Of a stretch of DNA of 61,666 bases, positions 1 to 7,482 are shown one piece after another (within the stretch, counting starts at the first letter, position 1; the number at the start of each line of letters is the position of its first letter). Both the position numbers and the translations under genes were made by a program. Source of the DNA: an uncultured Lachnoclostridium sp. (GTDB taxonomy: Bacteria; Bacillota; Clostridia; Lachnospirales; Lachnospiraceae); assembly GCA_948330435.1 (NCBI GenBank), contig CAOJBY010000023.1, positions 1-61,666 on the forward strand, read 5' to 3'. The notes under the pieces are model-generated. The model searched no databases, was not told the DNA's origin, and saw nothing but the letters and a program-made list of their open reading frames with translations.

Positions 1-725
1 CTTCCCAGAATATACCCCAAGGGCAGCACAACCAGGAGGGTAATCACCGCCGACCAGTCCACAGGCACTTCATAATAGCTTACAATCCGTGTACTCTCAT
101 CCCAGTTCTGCCCGATATACCCCAAAAGATTATAGTAAGCCCACACCACCGGTCTCCAGAGAGGCGAGGACAGAAACCAGCTGAACAATCCCAGAAAAGA
201 ACCGGCCAGTCCCACCGCCAGGGGCAGAATCTGATTGACACTGAAAAGAGACAAAAGCATCTGAACCAGCAGAACCCCCAGACTCACAAAACCGCTCTGC
301 AAAAGAAAGCACATAAGATGCCGCTGCGTCATTCCCCCCGCAAAGCCGTGAAGTCTTGCAAAGATAAGCATCATCACTAGCTCCGCTGCCACATAGCCGC
401 CCACATATACGGCCCCAGTCAGAATCTTCATATCAAACAGACGCCCTTTTTGTTCCATCGTACACAGAAGCTTTAGCGTATTTCCCTTCAACTCCACATC
501 GCAAAGACGGCTGGCAATCATGGCAATCATGTTCGGCATCAGCAAGGTATTGATAAGGCCAAGGCACATCAAAAGCCACTTCCAGTTCTCTTCATTCGAC
601 TCCATACGGGCACTTCGGATTGCCCAGCTTATCCAGAGAAAGGTGAACAGGAGAAACGCCGCCGGCACCAGAGCAATCTTTTTGCGGCGTACTTTCATCC
701 ACTCGGTTTTCCATTCACGCAGCAT
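1..725 (-). CDS. Lantibiotic-protection-type ABC transporter permease (3' end cut by window edge)
   Basis: The reading frame is open from an ATG at 725 to the window edge, giving about 241 residues. The protein starts with a charged stretch (MLREWKTEWMKVRRKK), followed by about six hydrophobic segments, as in the ABC-2 permeases of the EpiE/MutE/SpaE immunity family (usually about 240-250 residues), so it is nearly complete. It would form the membrane channel of an exporter that removes lantibiotics or similar peptides from the membrane. Its start overlaps the stop of the ATPase gene by one base (TGATG), so the two are translationally coupled. A second permease gene, usual in this family, would lie beyond the left edge. 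Family assignment is inferred from size, topology and neighbour. It could instead be a generic ABC-2 permease. Confidence 0.75.
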   Translation of the reverse strand, partial: MLREWKTEWMKVRRKKIALVPAAFLLFTFLWISWAIRSARMESNEENWKWLLMCLGLINTLLMPNMIAMIASRLCDVELKGNTLKLLCTMEQKGRLFDMKILTGAVYVGGYVAAELVMMLIFARLHGFAGGMTQRHLMCFLLQSGFVSLGVLLVQMLLSLFSVNQILPLAVGLAGSFLGLFSWFLSSPLWRPVVWAYYNLLGYIGQNWDESTRIVSYYEVPVDWSAVITLLVVLPLGYILG

Positions 726-1639
726 CAGAGACTTCCCCTCCTTCCCGTAAGGCTTAAGAAGATTTCCTCCAGGCTCTTTTGCTTTTCCTCCGCCCGGTAC
801 ACACCGGCTCCGCCCTCCCAGAGCTTCCCGATAAGCCGGGCTGTCACATCATCCGCAAGCCGGGGTAGCTTAAGTGTCCCCTCCTCAATATTGCAGGAAA
901 TACCCTCTCTCTTTAAAATCTCCAAAGCTGCAGTCTGATTCATCACACACAGCCTTAGGCTCCCCCGGCTGTGCTCATGAAGCACCTCCAGCTTATCCTG
1001 GAAAATCAGGTGGCCGTGATCGATGATACCTACATAATCTACCATCTGATCTATTTCGCTTAAGAGGTGACTGGACACCAGGACGGTCATACCCATACGC
1101 TTTGGAAGTTCCCGGATTAGCTCTCGCATCTCCTGAATACCTGCCGGATCAAGCCCGTTCGTAGGCTCATCAAGGATTAATAACTCCGGTCTCCCAAGAA
1201 GAGCCTCCGCCAACCCCAAACGCTGCTTCATCCCCAGAGAATATTCTCTCACCCTTTTATTCTGCTGGGACTCCATACGGACCAGCTTCAGGACCTGATC
1301 AATCTCTTGCTCCGGTACATTTTTCAAAGTCCGTACAATCTCCAGATTCTCTTTTCCGGTCAGATGTCCGTAATAGGAGGGGGACTCAATCAGCGATCCG
1401 GTTTCCCTCAAAACCTCAATGCGGTTCTTCCGATTAACAGAAATCCCGTCTATCGTCACCTGTCCGGCACTTTTCCGAATCAGACCCAGAATCATTTTCA
1501 AGGTTGTGCTCTTTCCGGCTCCGTTCGGCCCCATGAAGCCATAGACATGAGCCCTTGGCACTTTTAAGTCTACATCCTTAACCACCTCCTTATCACCATA
1601 CTGTTTTGTCAGACCTTTTGTCTCTACGATATAATCCAT
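725..1639 (-). CDS. ABC transporter ATP-binding protein, lantibiotic-protection (BcrA/MutF-like) type
   Basis: This 304-residue ATPase powers the adjoining permease. Visible motifs are Walker A (GPNGAGKS), the ABC signature as YSLGMKQR, Walker B (LLILDEPTNGLDP) and the switch histidine in LVSSHLLSE. The LGMKQR signature and a C-terminal extension of about 90 residues are typical of BcrA/SpaF/MutF proteins. I chose the ATG at 1639 because GGAGGAGAAAG lies directly upstream. A longer frame reaches 1723 but has no ribosome site, and its first codons cover an inverted repeat that looks like a control element. The gene is divergent from a two-component system, the usual arrangement for peptide-antibiotic sensing and resistance modules. 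The substrate cannot be told from sequence. Confidence 0.9.
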   Translation of the reverse strand: MDYIVETKGLTKQYGDKEVVKDVDLKVPRAHVYGFMGPNGAGKSTTLKMILGLIRKSAGQVTIDGISVNRKNRIEVLRETGSLIESPSYYGHLTGKENLEIVRTLKNVPEQEIDQVLKLVRMESQQNKRVREYSLGMKQRLGLAEALLGRPELLILDEPTNGLDPAGIQEMRELIRELPKRMGMTVLVSSHLLSEIDQMVDYVGIIDHGHLIFQDKLEVLHEHSRGSLRLCVMNQTAALEILKREGISCNIEEGTLKLPRLADDVTARLIGKLWEGGAGVYRAEEKQKSLEEIFLSLTGRRGSL

Positions 1640-1682
1640 CTTTCTCCTCCTATCCAAAGCTGCTACCGGGCGGTACGAAAGT

Positions 1683-1704
1683 GTAAAGTCACTTGTAACT
1701 TTAC
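1683..1704. promoter_or_regulatory. Inverted repeat, probable operator of the ABC exporter
   Basis: GTAAAGT and ACTTTAC form perfect 7-bp arms around an 8-bp centre that is itself partly symmetric (AC..GT). It lies 44 bp upstream of the ATPase start, in the divergent control region. A plausible binding site for the neighbouring response regulator, by position only. Confidence 0.45.
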
Positions 1705-1731
1705 CGTCCATCAGAAAAAGCATACACCATC

Positions 1732-1816
1732 TGCCTTACATGGCGATGACGTATGCCTTACGTTTACCTTAATTTTTTATTAAACAAAAGCCTTTTCCCT
1801 CTTTTTGTTCTATAAT
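1732..1816 (+). promoter_or_regulatory. Control region of the two-component system: direct repeats and a -10 box
   Basis: TGCCTTA occurs at 1732-1738 and again at 1754-1760, 22 bp (two helical turns) apart, and a related TTTACCTTA follows at 1764-1772. OmpR-type regulators often bind such in-phase direct repeats. A perfect TATAAT lies at 1811-1816, but no good -35 box is found at the usual distance, which fits an activator-dependent promoter. Confidence 0.4.
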
Positions 1817-1882
1817 GAAAGCAGAAAATATTTATGACCAACAAGCAATGTATTGCAATAAAATTTCAGGGAGGCTATATCC

Positions 1883-2587
1883 ATGAACCACATTTACGAA
1901 TGCCGAATCCTGCTGGTAGATGACAACGACCAGCTTCTCTCCATGCTGACCCATATGCTAAACAAGGAGGGCTTCACCAATCTAGAAACCGCCTCCTGCT
2001 GCCGGGAAGTCAGGGAACTTCTTTCCAGGGACTTCCCGGACCTTATCATCCTGGACGTGATGCTTCCTGATGGAAACGGTTTTTCCCTGTTTCAGGAAAT
2101 CCGTGCACAAGCGGACATCCCCATCCTTTTTCTCTCAGCCCGGGATGAAGATAGCGACCGCCTGCTGGGGTTGGGGCTGGGTGCCGATGATTATCTGACC
2201 AAACCCTTTCTGCCCAGAGAACTTATCTTAAGAATCCGTTCCATTATCCGCAGAGCCTATCTGTCCGGCCGTTCCCTTACAACGGAATCCCAAACACTTA
2301 CCTTAGGGGAACGTACGGTTCATTTTGATCAGGGCATCGTCACATGGACCTCCGGGGAAGTCTCACTGACTGCCAAGGAACTGCTTATTTTAAAAAAGCT
2401 TTACGAAAACCGCAGCAAGATCGTCACTTTCGACGCACTCTGTGACGCCGTATGGGGCGACGGCTACTATACTTACGAAAATACCCTGATGGTCCACATC
2501 CGCCGCTTACGTGAAAAGCTGGAGGAAGATCCGTCTCATCCCAAATGGCTTCTAACTTCCAGGGGAATAGGCTACCGGCTGGCATAG
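1883..2587 (+). CDS. OmpR-family response regulator
   Basis: This 234-residue protein has an N-terminal receiver domain (about 8-120) and a C-terminal winged-helix DNA-binding domain (about 135-232). The acidic pocket is DD near residue 13, the phospho-acceptor is Asp58 (LIILDVMLPDGNG) and the conserved lysine is in DDYLTKPF. GGGAGG lies ahead of the ATG. It is followed after 28 bp by its cognate histidine kinase and is divergent from a lantibiotic-type ABC exporter, which it probably activates in response to a peptide antibiotic or membrane stress. That target is inferred from neighbourhood and from the repeats in the shared control region. Confidence 0.93.
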   Translation: MNHIYECRILLVDDNDQLLSMLTHMLNKEGFTNLETASCCREVRELLSRDFPDLIILDVMLPDGNGFSLFQEIRAQADIPILFLSARDEDSDRLLGLGLGADDYLTKPFLPRELILRIRSIIRRAYLSGRSLTTESQTLTLGERTVHFDQGIVTWTSGEVSLTAKELLILKKLYENRSKIVTFDALCDAVWGDGYYTYENTLMVHIRRLREKLEEDPSHPKWLLTSRGIGYRLA

Positions 2588-2615
2588 AAGAACTATAAAT
2601 AGAAAGGACTACCCT

Positions 2616-4004
2616 ATGAAAGATCTGCTCAAAATATACCGGCGATACATTCTCACCGCCGCATCTATCAGTATACTAATCATTGTCTTCAATCTGTTAC
2701 TTCTGTTCTTTTTTTTGCTAAGCCAATTCGAATACAAGGTAGCCGCAGATTATCAGGTCTCCCGGGTAGACATTTTGTCGGAGAAGCTGAACCTGGAAAA
2801 CGGACAATACATTCTGACGGAGGATGCAAAAAAGCAGATCGACGAGGACTATGCTTTCGCAATGCTAATCGACCAGGACGGGCAGGTTGTCTGGAGCCGG
2901 AATCTCCCTGATGACATTCCTCTGTCCTATTCCCTTACCCAGGTAGCCTCCTTTACACGGTGGTACTTAAAAGACTATCCCGTAAAGGTTCACACACGAC
3001 CGGACGGTCTCTTTGTGGCCGCCACAGAACGTCATTCCATGTGGAAATATACCATAGAATTCAAAGAAACCTTTTTAAATGCCTTTCCATTCTATCTGAC
3101 TTTGGTTCTCCTTTGCAATCTGCTGCTGATTTTTCTCTTTGCCATCCTTTTTGGACGGCGTTTTTACAGAGCACTGAAACCTCTGGTAGACGGCATCGAG
3201 CAGCTTACGGAAAACGAACCCCTCACACTGCCGGAACAGGGCATTGTAGGCGATCTCGCCGGAAAGCTCAATCAGGCTTCCGCTATTCTTCTTTTTCAAA
3301 AAAAGGCTCTGGAAAAACGGGATAACGCAAGAACCAACTGGATTGCCGGCGTATCCCATGATATCCGTACCCCCCTGTCATTGATTATGGGCCTGAGCGA
3401 CAGCCTTTCCGAGAGCCCCCATTTGGATATACAGGAACAAAAAGAAGCTGTCTCCATTCGTGAAAACAGCCTGCTTATTAAAAATCTTATTTCGGATCTG
3501 AATCTGACCTCCCGTCTGGAGTATGATTCTTATCCTCTGCAGCTAAAGCCCTGCTCTCCTGCCGTTCTCCTTAGAAGTCTCACGGCTTCCTACCTGAACA
3601 ACGATCTGAATGAGCGATGGTCTCTGGAACTCTCCTTGGATGCCGAACTGGAGGGACTGACTCTTAAGGGAGATCCCGATCTGCTCCTCCGGGCCTTTCG
3701 CAATCTGACGGACAACAGCATCCGGCACAATCCGGAGGGATGCCATATTCGGATTCAGGGCGGATTGCAGGGAGATTTCCTGCGGCTTACCTTTTCCGAT
3801 ACCGGATCCGGCATTCCAATCCGGGTAATCAAGGCTCTCTATCGCAGGGAGACATCCGAAAATTCTGCCTCCACTCCCCATGTAATGGGACTTCGTATTG
3901 TAAAACAGATTCTGGAAGTTCACAATGGCACGGTGGAATTTGAACTTCAAAAGGATGTCTGCCGTTCTGTGGTCCTGAAATTACCTGGGGATGTCACAAA
4001 ATAA
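2616..4004 (+). CDS. Sensor histidine kinase of the adjacent two-component system
   Basis: This 462-residue membrane kinase has transmembrane segments near 13-36 and 157-180 flanking an extracellular domain of about 120 residues. A short linker, a dimerisation/phospho-acceptor helix with His248 (VSHDIRTPLS) and a HATPase domain follow. The N box (LTDNSIRHN) and a G box (DTGSGIP) are visible. The extracellular domain is larger than in intramembrane-sensing BceS kinases, so it may bind a ligand directly. AGAAAGGA precedes the start. The gene's 3' end is included in a hairpin at 3987-4013. It should autophosphorylate and pass phosphate to Asp58 of the upstream regulator. The signal is unknown. 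Confidence 0.93.
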   Translation: MKDLLKIYRRYILTAASISILIIVFNLLLLFFFLLSQFEYKVAADYQVSRVDILSEKLNLENGQYILTEDAKKQIDEDYAFAMLIDQDGQVVWSRNLPDDIPLSYSLTQVASFTRWYLKDYPVKVHTRPDGLFVAATERHSMWKYTIEFKETFLNAFPFYLTLVLLCNLLLIFLFAILFGRRFYRALKPLVDGIEQLTENEPLTLPEQGIVGDLAGKLNQASAILLFQKKALEKRDNARTNWIAGVSHDIRTPLSLIMGLSDSLSESPHLDIQEQKEAVSIRENSLLIKNLISDLNLTSRLEYDSYPLQLKPCSPAVLLRSLTASYLNNDLNERWSLELSLDAELEGLTLKGDPDLLLRAFRNLTDNSIRHNPEGCHIRIQGGLQGDFLRLTFSDTGSGIPIRVIKALYRRETSENSASTPHVMGLRIVKQILEVHNGTVEFELQKDVCRSVVLKLPGDVTK

Positions 4005-4013
4005 GACATCCCC
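3987..4013. terminator. Hairpin between the convergent kinase and carboxypeptidase genes
   Basis: GGGGATGTC and GACATCCCC (9-bp perfect arms) enclose the loop ACAAAATAA. The left arm lies inside the last codons of the kinase. No clear U tract follows on either strand, so termination is likely but not certain. The loop resembles those at 7340, 22983 and 26505. Confidence 0.55.
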
Positions 4014-4035
4014 ACGATACACCTTAAATATTCCA

Positions 4036-5181
4036 TTATGACGTAAGTTCCTGATACAGCTTTGCATGATCCTTGATGCACCACCACTTATTCCCCGAAT
4101 TCGCCGTCACACAAATATAGGTTTTACCGTCAGCATCTGTACCAAAGCTTGCCGCACAGCTTCCCGACTCATCCACATAGCCCGTCTTTCCATAGACGGG
4201 AATCCCATTCGTCTCCTTGTCCTCAATACGCCGCACAAACCAGTTGGAAAGCTCAATCCCCTCCGGATGCTGCTCCGTGGAGGAGGTGGTGTAGATCCGG
4301 GTCGAAAACACTTCCCGGCACATCTCATTCTGAATGGCAGCCTCCATCATCACCGCCATATCATAGGCCGTCGTATAATGGTTTTCTTCATATATTCCAA
4401 CGCAGTTTGTAAAATGCGAGGTCTCCGACAGACCCAGTTCCTCAAGCTTCTCATTCATCAACTCCACAAACGCTTCCTGAGAGCCTGCCACATAGACGGC
4501 CAGCCCCAGGGATGCATCCGCTCCGGAGGGCAGTATGGCTCCGTACATCAGATCCCGTATGGTGACTGTCTCATCCCTGCCAAAGCCCGCATTACTGCAC
4601 TTATGTTGAAAGCTGTAGTCTGTGATATCTATGGTGATGGTAAATGTATCATCCCAATTCTCAACATGCTCCGCCGCAACCAGGGCGGTCAGCACCTTGG
4701 TCATAGATGCCGGAACCATCCGGCTAAAAGCATCCTTGGAAGCAAGAATCTCTCTGCTCTGTGTATCTGCAAAAATAACATAACTGCTGGTAATATCCTC
4801 CCCCAGCTGCCGCATATTCTCTGCCGCCTCATATTTTAATTGCTGTTGTATTCCTCCTCCACTGTCCGTTCCCTCCGGAGCATCTCCGTTTGTAACCTCC
4901 AAGCCCAAAGCCGGCTGGCTTCCCAGAAGAATTGCTCTTTCTGCTTCTTTATTAAATCTCTGCCCCGAGCCTACGAGAGCCATTTTATTGGGGTTTATTT
5001 TCCCCCATAATATTTTTATGATAAATAGCAGAAGAATTACCGTAACTGCCAGGATTCCTGTTTTAACAATCCGGCGTATCAACGCTCTTCTTCTTCTCCT
5101 GCGTCTTATTTCCTGTCTTCTTCTCATACGCCGCATCCGACGGCGTCTCTCATCCTCATCTTCTTCAAAAGGTTTTTCCAC
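4036..5181 (-). CDS. D-alanyl-D-alanine carboxypeptidase-like penicillin-binding protein (peptidase S11)
   Basis: This 381-residue membrane-anchored serine peptidase would trim the terminal D-alanine of peptidoglycan stem peptides. The N-terminus is a strongly arginine-rich cytosolic segment (about 12-37), followed by one membrane anchor (about 41-59). The catalytic SxxK motif is Ser159-Met-Thr-Lys162 and the KTG motif is 332-334. The expected SxN motif reads Ser219-Gly-Ala221, so the usual asparagine is missing. The start is GTG at 5181, with AGGAG seven bases upstream. It converges on the sensor kinase gene and is probably a single-gene unit. Carboxypeptidase activity is likely by family, but the altered SxN motif makes it uncertain. 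Confidence 0.85.
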   Translation of the reverse strand: MEKPFEEDEDERRRRMRRMRRRQEIRRRRRRRALIRRIVKTGILAVTVILLLFIIKILWGKINPNKMALVGSGQRFNKEAERAILLGSQPALGLEVTNGDAPEGTDSGGGIQQQLKYEAAENMRQLGEDITSSYVIFADTQSREILASKDAFSRMVPASMTKVLTALVAAEHVENWDDTFTITIDITDYSFQHKCSNAGFGRDETVTIRDLMYGAILPSGADASLGLAVYVAGSQEAFVELMNEKLEELGLSETSHFTNCVGIYEENHYTTAYDMAVMMEAAIQNEMCREVFSTRIYTTSSTEQHPEGIELSNWFVRRIEDKETNGIPVYGKTGYVDESGSCAASFGTDADGKTYICVTANSGNKWWCIKDHAKLYQELTS

Positions 5182-5252
5182 TTATTCACTCCTACTATTT
5201 TTTCGTATATTGCCAGGCTTAAGCTTATGAAAACTCCGGGCAGGAAAGATCA

Positions 5253-5288
5253 AAAAGAAGCCGGTAACAAATTCCCCCGGCTTCTTTT
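5253..5288. terminator. Rho-independent terminator of the YjfB-like gene
   Basis: AAAAGAAGCCGG (5253-5264) pairs with CCGGCTTCTTTT (5277-5288) around a 12-nt loop. It lies directly downstream of the minus-strand gene ending at 5297. A/T runs on both sides would let it work in both directions. Confidence 0.8.
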
Positions 5289-5296
5289 GTATTGTC

Positions 5297-5473
5297 TTAT
5301 ACACGTATGTCTATATGCTGCCCCAAATCCGATGGTACAACCGCTTCCAACATCTCTAAAAGCTCTGCACTTGTCTCTTCCACCTGGTCCATAACCTTGG
5401 CGGTCAGGGCATAGCCTACATTCATATGCAACTGGCTGTATGACATGGCTGATGATAATGCTGCAATATCCAT
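5297..5473 (-). CDS. YjfB-like putative motility protein
   Basis: This 58-residue protein starts MDIAALSSAMSYSQ and has the length and N-terminal pattern of the YjfB family (putative motility protein), small proteins often controlled with flagellar genes. It is predicted to be mostly helical and soluble. I chose the ATG at 5473 because a GGGGTG site lies just upstream. The longer frame to 5497 lacks one. It has its own promoter (5527-5555) and terminator (5253-5288), so it is a single-gene unit. The molecular function of this family is not established as far as I know. The motility link rests on the family name and on the flagellar block that begins 2 kb away. Confidence 0.75.
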   Translation of the reverse strand: MDIAALSSAMSYSQLHMNVGYALTAKVMDQVEETSAELLEMLEAVVPSDLGQHIDIRV

Positions 5474-5526
5474 AAAATTCACCCCTCTATGATACAAATC
5501 AGCCTTTATGGCTATCTCTGTATACC

Positions 5527-5555
5527 ATCATAGCAAATTCTCATGAAAAAAGCAA
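5527..5555 (-). promoter_or_regulatory. Extended -10 promoter of the YjfB-like gene
   Basis: On the minus strand, TTGCTT (5550-5555) is followed after 17 bp by TATGAT (5527-5532), with TGC directly before the -10 box. This is a sigma-A-type extended -10 promoter. Confidence 0.6.
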
Positions 5556-5565
5556 GTGTCAACCT

Positions 5566-6492
5566 CTAGTCAATGGTAATCCCGGCTTTCTCCAGAATCT
5601 TCGGCACATTCTTCTCCGCACCGATCGCCATAATATGTACGCCGTCACAGAGACCCTCATCCTTGATCTTGGCAATCATCTCAGCAGCCATCTCAATACC
5701 CAGCTGTGTGGGAAGACCCTTAACGCCTTTTGCCTTACCCTCCGCCGCTGCAGCAGCCAGACGATCGATCATATCCTGAGGAACAGCAATCCCCGGTACG
5801 TTCTCATTCATATACTTGGCCATTCCTGCCGCTTTCAGAGGAATAATGCCGGCCATAATGTGAGTCTTAATATTCGCCTTGTCCACTTCATCCATAAAAC
5901 GCTTGAAGCTTTCCAGGTCAAAGATACCCTGGGTCTGAATATAGAGGGCTCCGGCCTCTACTTTCTGACGAAGCTTATTAATCTGCAGGAATAGCGGCTC
6001 ATAAACGGGTGTTACCGCAGCACCCTTATAGAATTCCGGTGCACCGCCCTCCAGTTCATTTCCGCCGCAGTCCGTTCCTGTGGCTTCCATTACAGACAGC
6101 ATATGAAGAATTCCTACGGAATCCAAATCGTAAACCGGCTTAGACTGGCTGCAGTCACCGACAGTGGGATGATCCCCGGTCAACGCCAGCATCGTATCAA
6201 TTCCAAAAGCCGCCGCAGAAAGCATGTCGCCCATAATTCCCATACGGCTGCGATCACGCCCCGTTACCTGAATAATCGGCTCCAGTCCGGCCTCTTTCAG
6301 CTTAATACAAAGCCCCAGAGAAGATGCTTTCAGACAGGCAGACTGCATATCGGTCACATTGACTCCGTGTACCTTACCCTTAAGAAGCTCTGCCGCTTCC
6401 ATCTGTTCCTTAAAATCATACCCTTTCGGAGGAGCCATCTCAACGGTTACACCAAATTTTCCGCTTTCTAGTGCTTTCTCTAACATTCCCAT
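5566..6492 (-). CDS. metF: Methylenetetrahydrofolate reductase, MetF subunit
   Basis: This 308-residue TIM-barrel flavoprotein reduces 5,10-methylene-tetrahydrofolate to 5-methyl-tetrahydrofolate for methionine synthesis or the methyl branch of the Wood-Ljungdahl pathway. Family features are the early glutamate in FGVTVEMAPPKG, the folate- and flavin-binding segments MLALTGDHPTVGD and IQTQGIFDLESF, and the late MAGIIPL. It starts at 6492 inside the stop codon of metV (TAATG), so the two are coupled and should form one complex. The MetV partner indicates the non-NADPH type found in Clostridia and acetogens. No other Wood-Ljungdahl gene is in the window, so the pathway assignment stays open. 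Confidence 0.92.
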   Translation of the reverse strand: MGMLEKALESGKFGVTVEMAPPKGYDFKEQMEAAELLKGKVHGVNVTDMQSACLKASSLGLCIKLKEAGLEPIIQVTGRDRSRMGIMGDMLSAAAFGIDTMLALTGDHPTVGDCSQSKPVYDLDSVGILHMLSVMEATGTDCGGNELEGGAPEFYKGAAVTPVYEPLFLQINKLRQKVEAGALYIQTQGIFDLESFKRFMDEVDKANIKTHIMAGIIPLKAAGMAKYMNENVPGIAVPQDMIDRLAAAAAEGKAKGVKGLPTQLGIEMAAEMIAKIKDEGLCDGVHIMAIGAEKNVPKILEKAGITID

Positions 6493-7139
6493 TATTTGTT
6501 CCCCCTAATATTAATCGTTCTGGGATACGAAACTTTCTCATATCCTTTATCGTCACGTCTCTTAGCCAGCTTATCCAGCATGCCCAGAGATTCCAGACGC
6601 TTGTAAATCAGAATCCATGCACAGTCATTCTCCGGATTCACTTCGCACTTGCCATTCTTCTGTCCGCCGCAGGGACCATTTACCAGAGACTTTGCACATC
6701 TGGAAATGGGGCAGATACCTCCGGTGCTTCCCAGCATACAGTCTCCGCAAAGATGACAGGCCTCCTCAAAAAGACCAAATCTCACGGCCTCTCCTAAGAA
6801 CATGGTATTGTTGGACGGATAAACCGGTGCCGTGGCATGGTTGGCTGCCACCTGTACACCATCGCCGCAGGACATGCAGACAACCGCATCCGGACCTGCC
6901 GCATTCAGTTTCTTCATGGCAGTCTTTACTCCCATGTTCATACAGCAGTAATCAGCCATCCCCGTAGCTACTACTGTCTTTCCCTTGGACTCCAGGTACG
7001 CTTTCAGTTCCCCAATCTCTTTCTCGCCGCCCGTGGCACAGGCCGTAGCACAGCTGCCGCAGCCAAGGATTGCGATCTTCTTCGCATCCCCGAGCATTGC
7101 CATCAATTCTTCAATGGGCTTTTTCTGTGTGATAATCAT
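6492..7139 (-). CDS. metV: MetV-type zinc/iron-sulfur partner of methylenetetrahydrofolate reductase
   Basis: This 215-residue cysteine-rich protein matches the MetV family (methylenetetrahydrofolate reductase C-terminal-type domain). Cysteines occur as GCGSCATACATGG near the N-terminus, CCMNMG and CMSCGDG in the middle, and a dense cluster near residues 125-165 (CHLCGDCM, CPISRCAK, NGPCGG, CEV). They probably bind iron-sulfur clusters or zinc and pass electrons to MetF. It is the first gene of a two-gene operon and overlaps metF by one base. Its promoter is at 7228-7255, with direct repeats upstream of the -35 box. The electron donor cannot be read from sequence. Confidence 0.9.
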   Translation of the reverse strand: MIITQKKPIEELMAMLGDAKKIAILGCGSCATACATGGEKEIGELKAYLESKGKTVVATGMADYCCMNMGVKTAMKKLNAAGPDAVVCMSCGDGVQVAANHATAPVYPSNNTMFLGEAVRFGLFEEACHLCGDCMLGSTGGICPISRCAKSLVNGPCGGQKNGKCEVNPENDCAWILIYKRLESLGMLDKLAKRRDDKGYEKVSYPRTINIRGNK

Positions 7140-7227
7140 GGTATTCTCTCCTTATATCCCTTTCTGGTACAGGCATCCCCCGCTGACAAAAATAGCCCGC
7201 CTGCAAAGAGTTGTCTTCTCCCTTTCT

Positions 7228-7255
7228 ATTGTAATACTTTCTGATAAGAAATCAA
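7228..7255 (-). promoter_or_regulatory. Promoter of metV-metF
   Basis: On the minus strand, TTGATT (7250-7255) is followed after 16 bp by TACAAT (7228-7233), a good sigma-A promoter. The first codon is about 90 bp downstream. Confidence 0.6.
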
Positions 7256-7271
7256 GTAGAAATTCGTGCTT

Positions 7272-7320
7272 TTTAACAATTTATATCATATTTAACAATT
7301 TTATAACATTTTATAACATT
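7272..7320. repeat. Paired direct repeats upstream of the metV promoter
   Basis: TTTAACAATTT occurs at 7272-7282 and 7291-7301 (19 bp apart), and TTATAACATT occurs twice head to tail at 7301-7320. The region is very AT-rich and lies just upstream of the -35 box, so it could bind a regulator or act as an UP element. Together with the promoter, the hairpin at 7340-7407 and the terminator at 7435-7468 it fills the 343-bp gap between metV and the next gene. Confidence 0.5.
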
Positions 7321-7339
7321 TCAACTCCAACATTATGAA

Positions 7340-7407
7340 GATGGGGCTGTCGGGAAATAAGACATCAGCCACTTCTGTATCCTGTCTTATTTCCCAACAG
7401 CCCCATC
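7340..7407. repeat. Long intergenic hairpin with 25-bp arms
   Basis: The segment 7340-7364 is the inverted complement of 7383-7407 except for one mismatch. The 18-nt loop lies at 7365-7382. Each arm carries TGT, then GGGAAATAA, then GACA, the motif also seen in hairpins at 3987, 22983 and 26505. The gene-proximal terminator is separate (7435-7468), so this one is extra. No U tract follows it directly. Confidence 0.7.
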
Positions 7408-7434
7408 TCCATCCATTTCCATCCTCTTCTAAAA

Positions 7435-7468
7435 AAGTATCCCCAACCATCACTGATTGGAGATACTT
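7435..7468 (-). terminator. Rho-independent terminator of the 211-residue gene
   Basis: On the minus strand, AAGTATCTCCAA pairs with TTGGGGATACTT (one mismatch) and is followed by TTTTTT. It lies 15 bp past the stop codon at 7483. Confidence 0.75.
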
Positions 7469-7482
7469 CCATATCATTTATC

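Noticed and set aside
7272..7301. Rex operator upstream of metV
   Set aside because: The half-sites are direct repeats, not the inverted pair required. Kept only as a low-interest observation.
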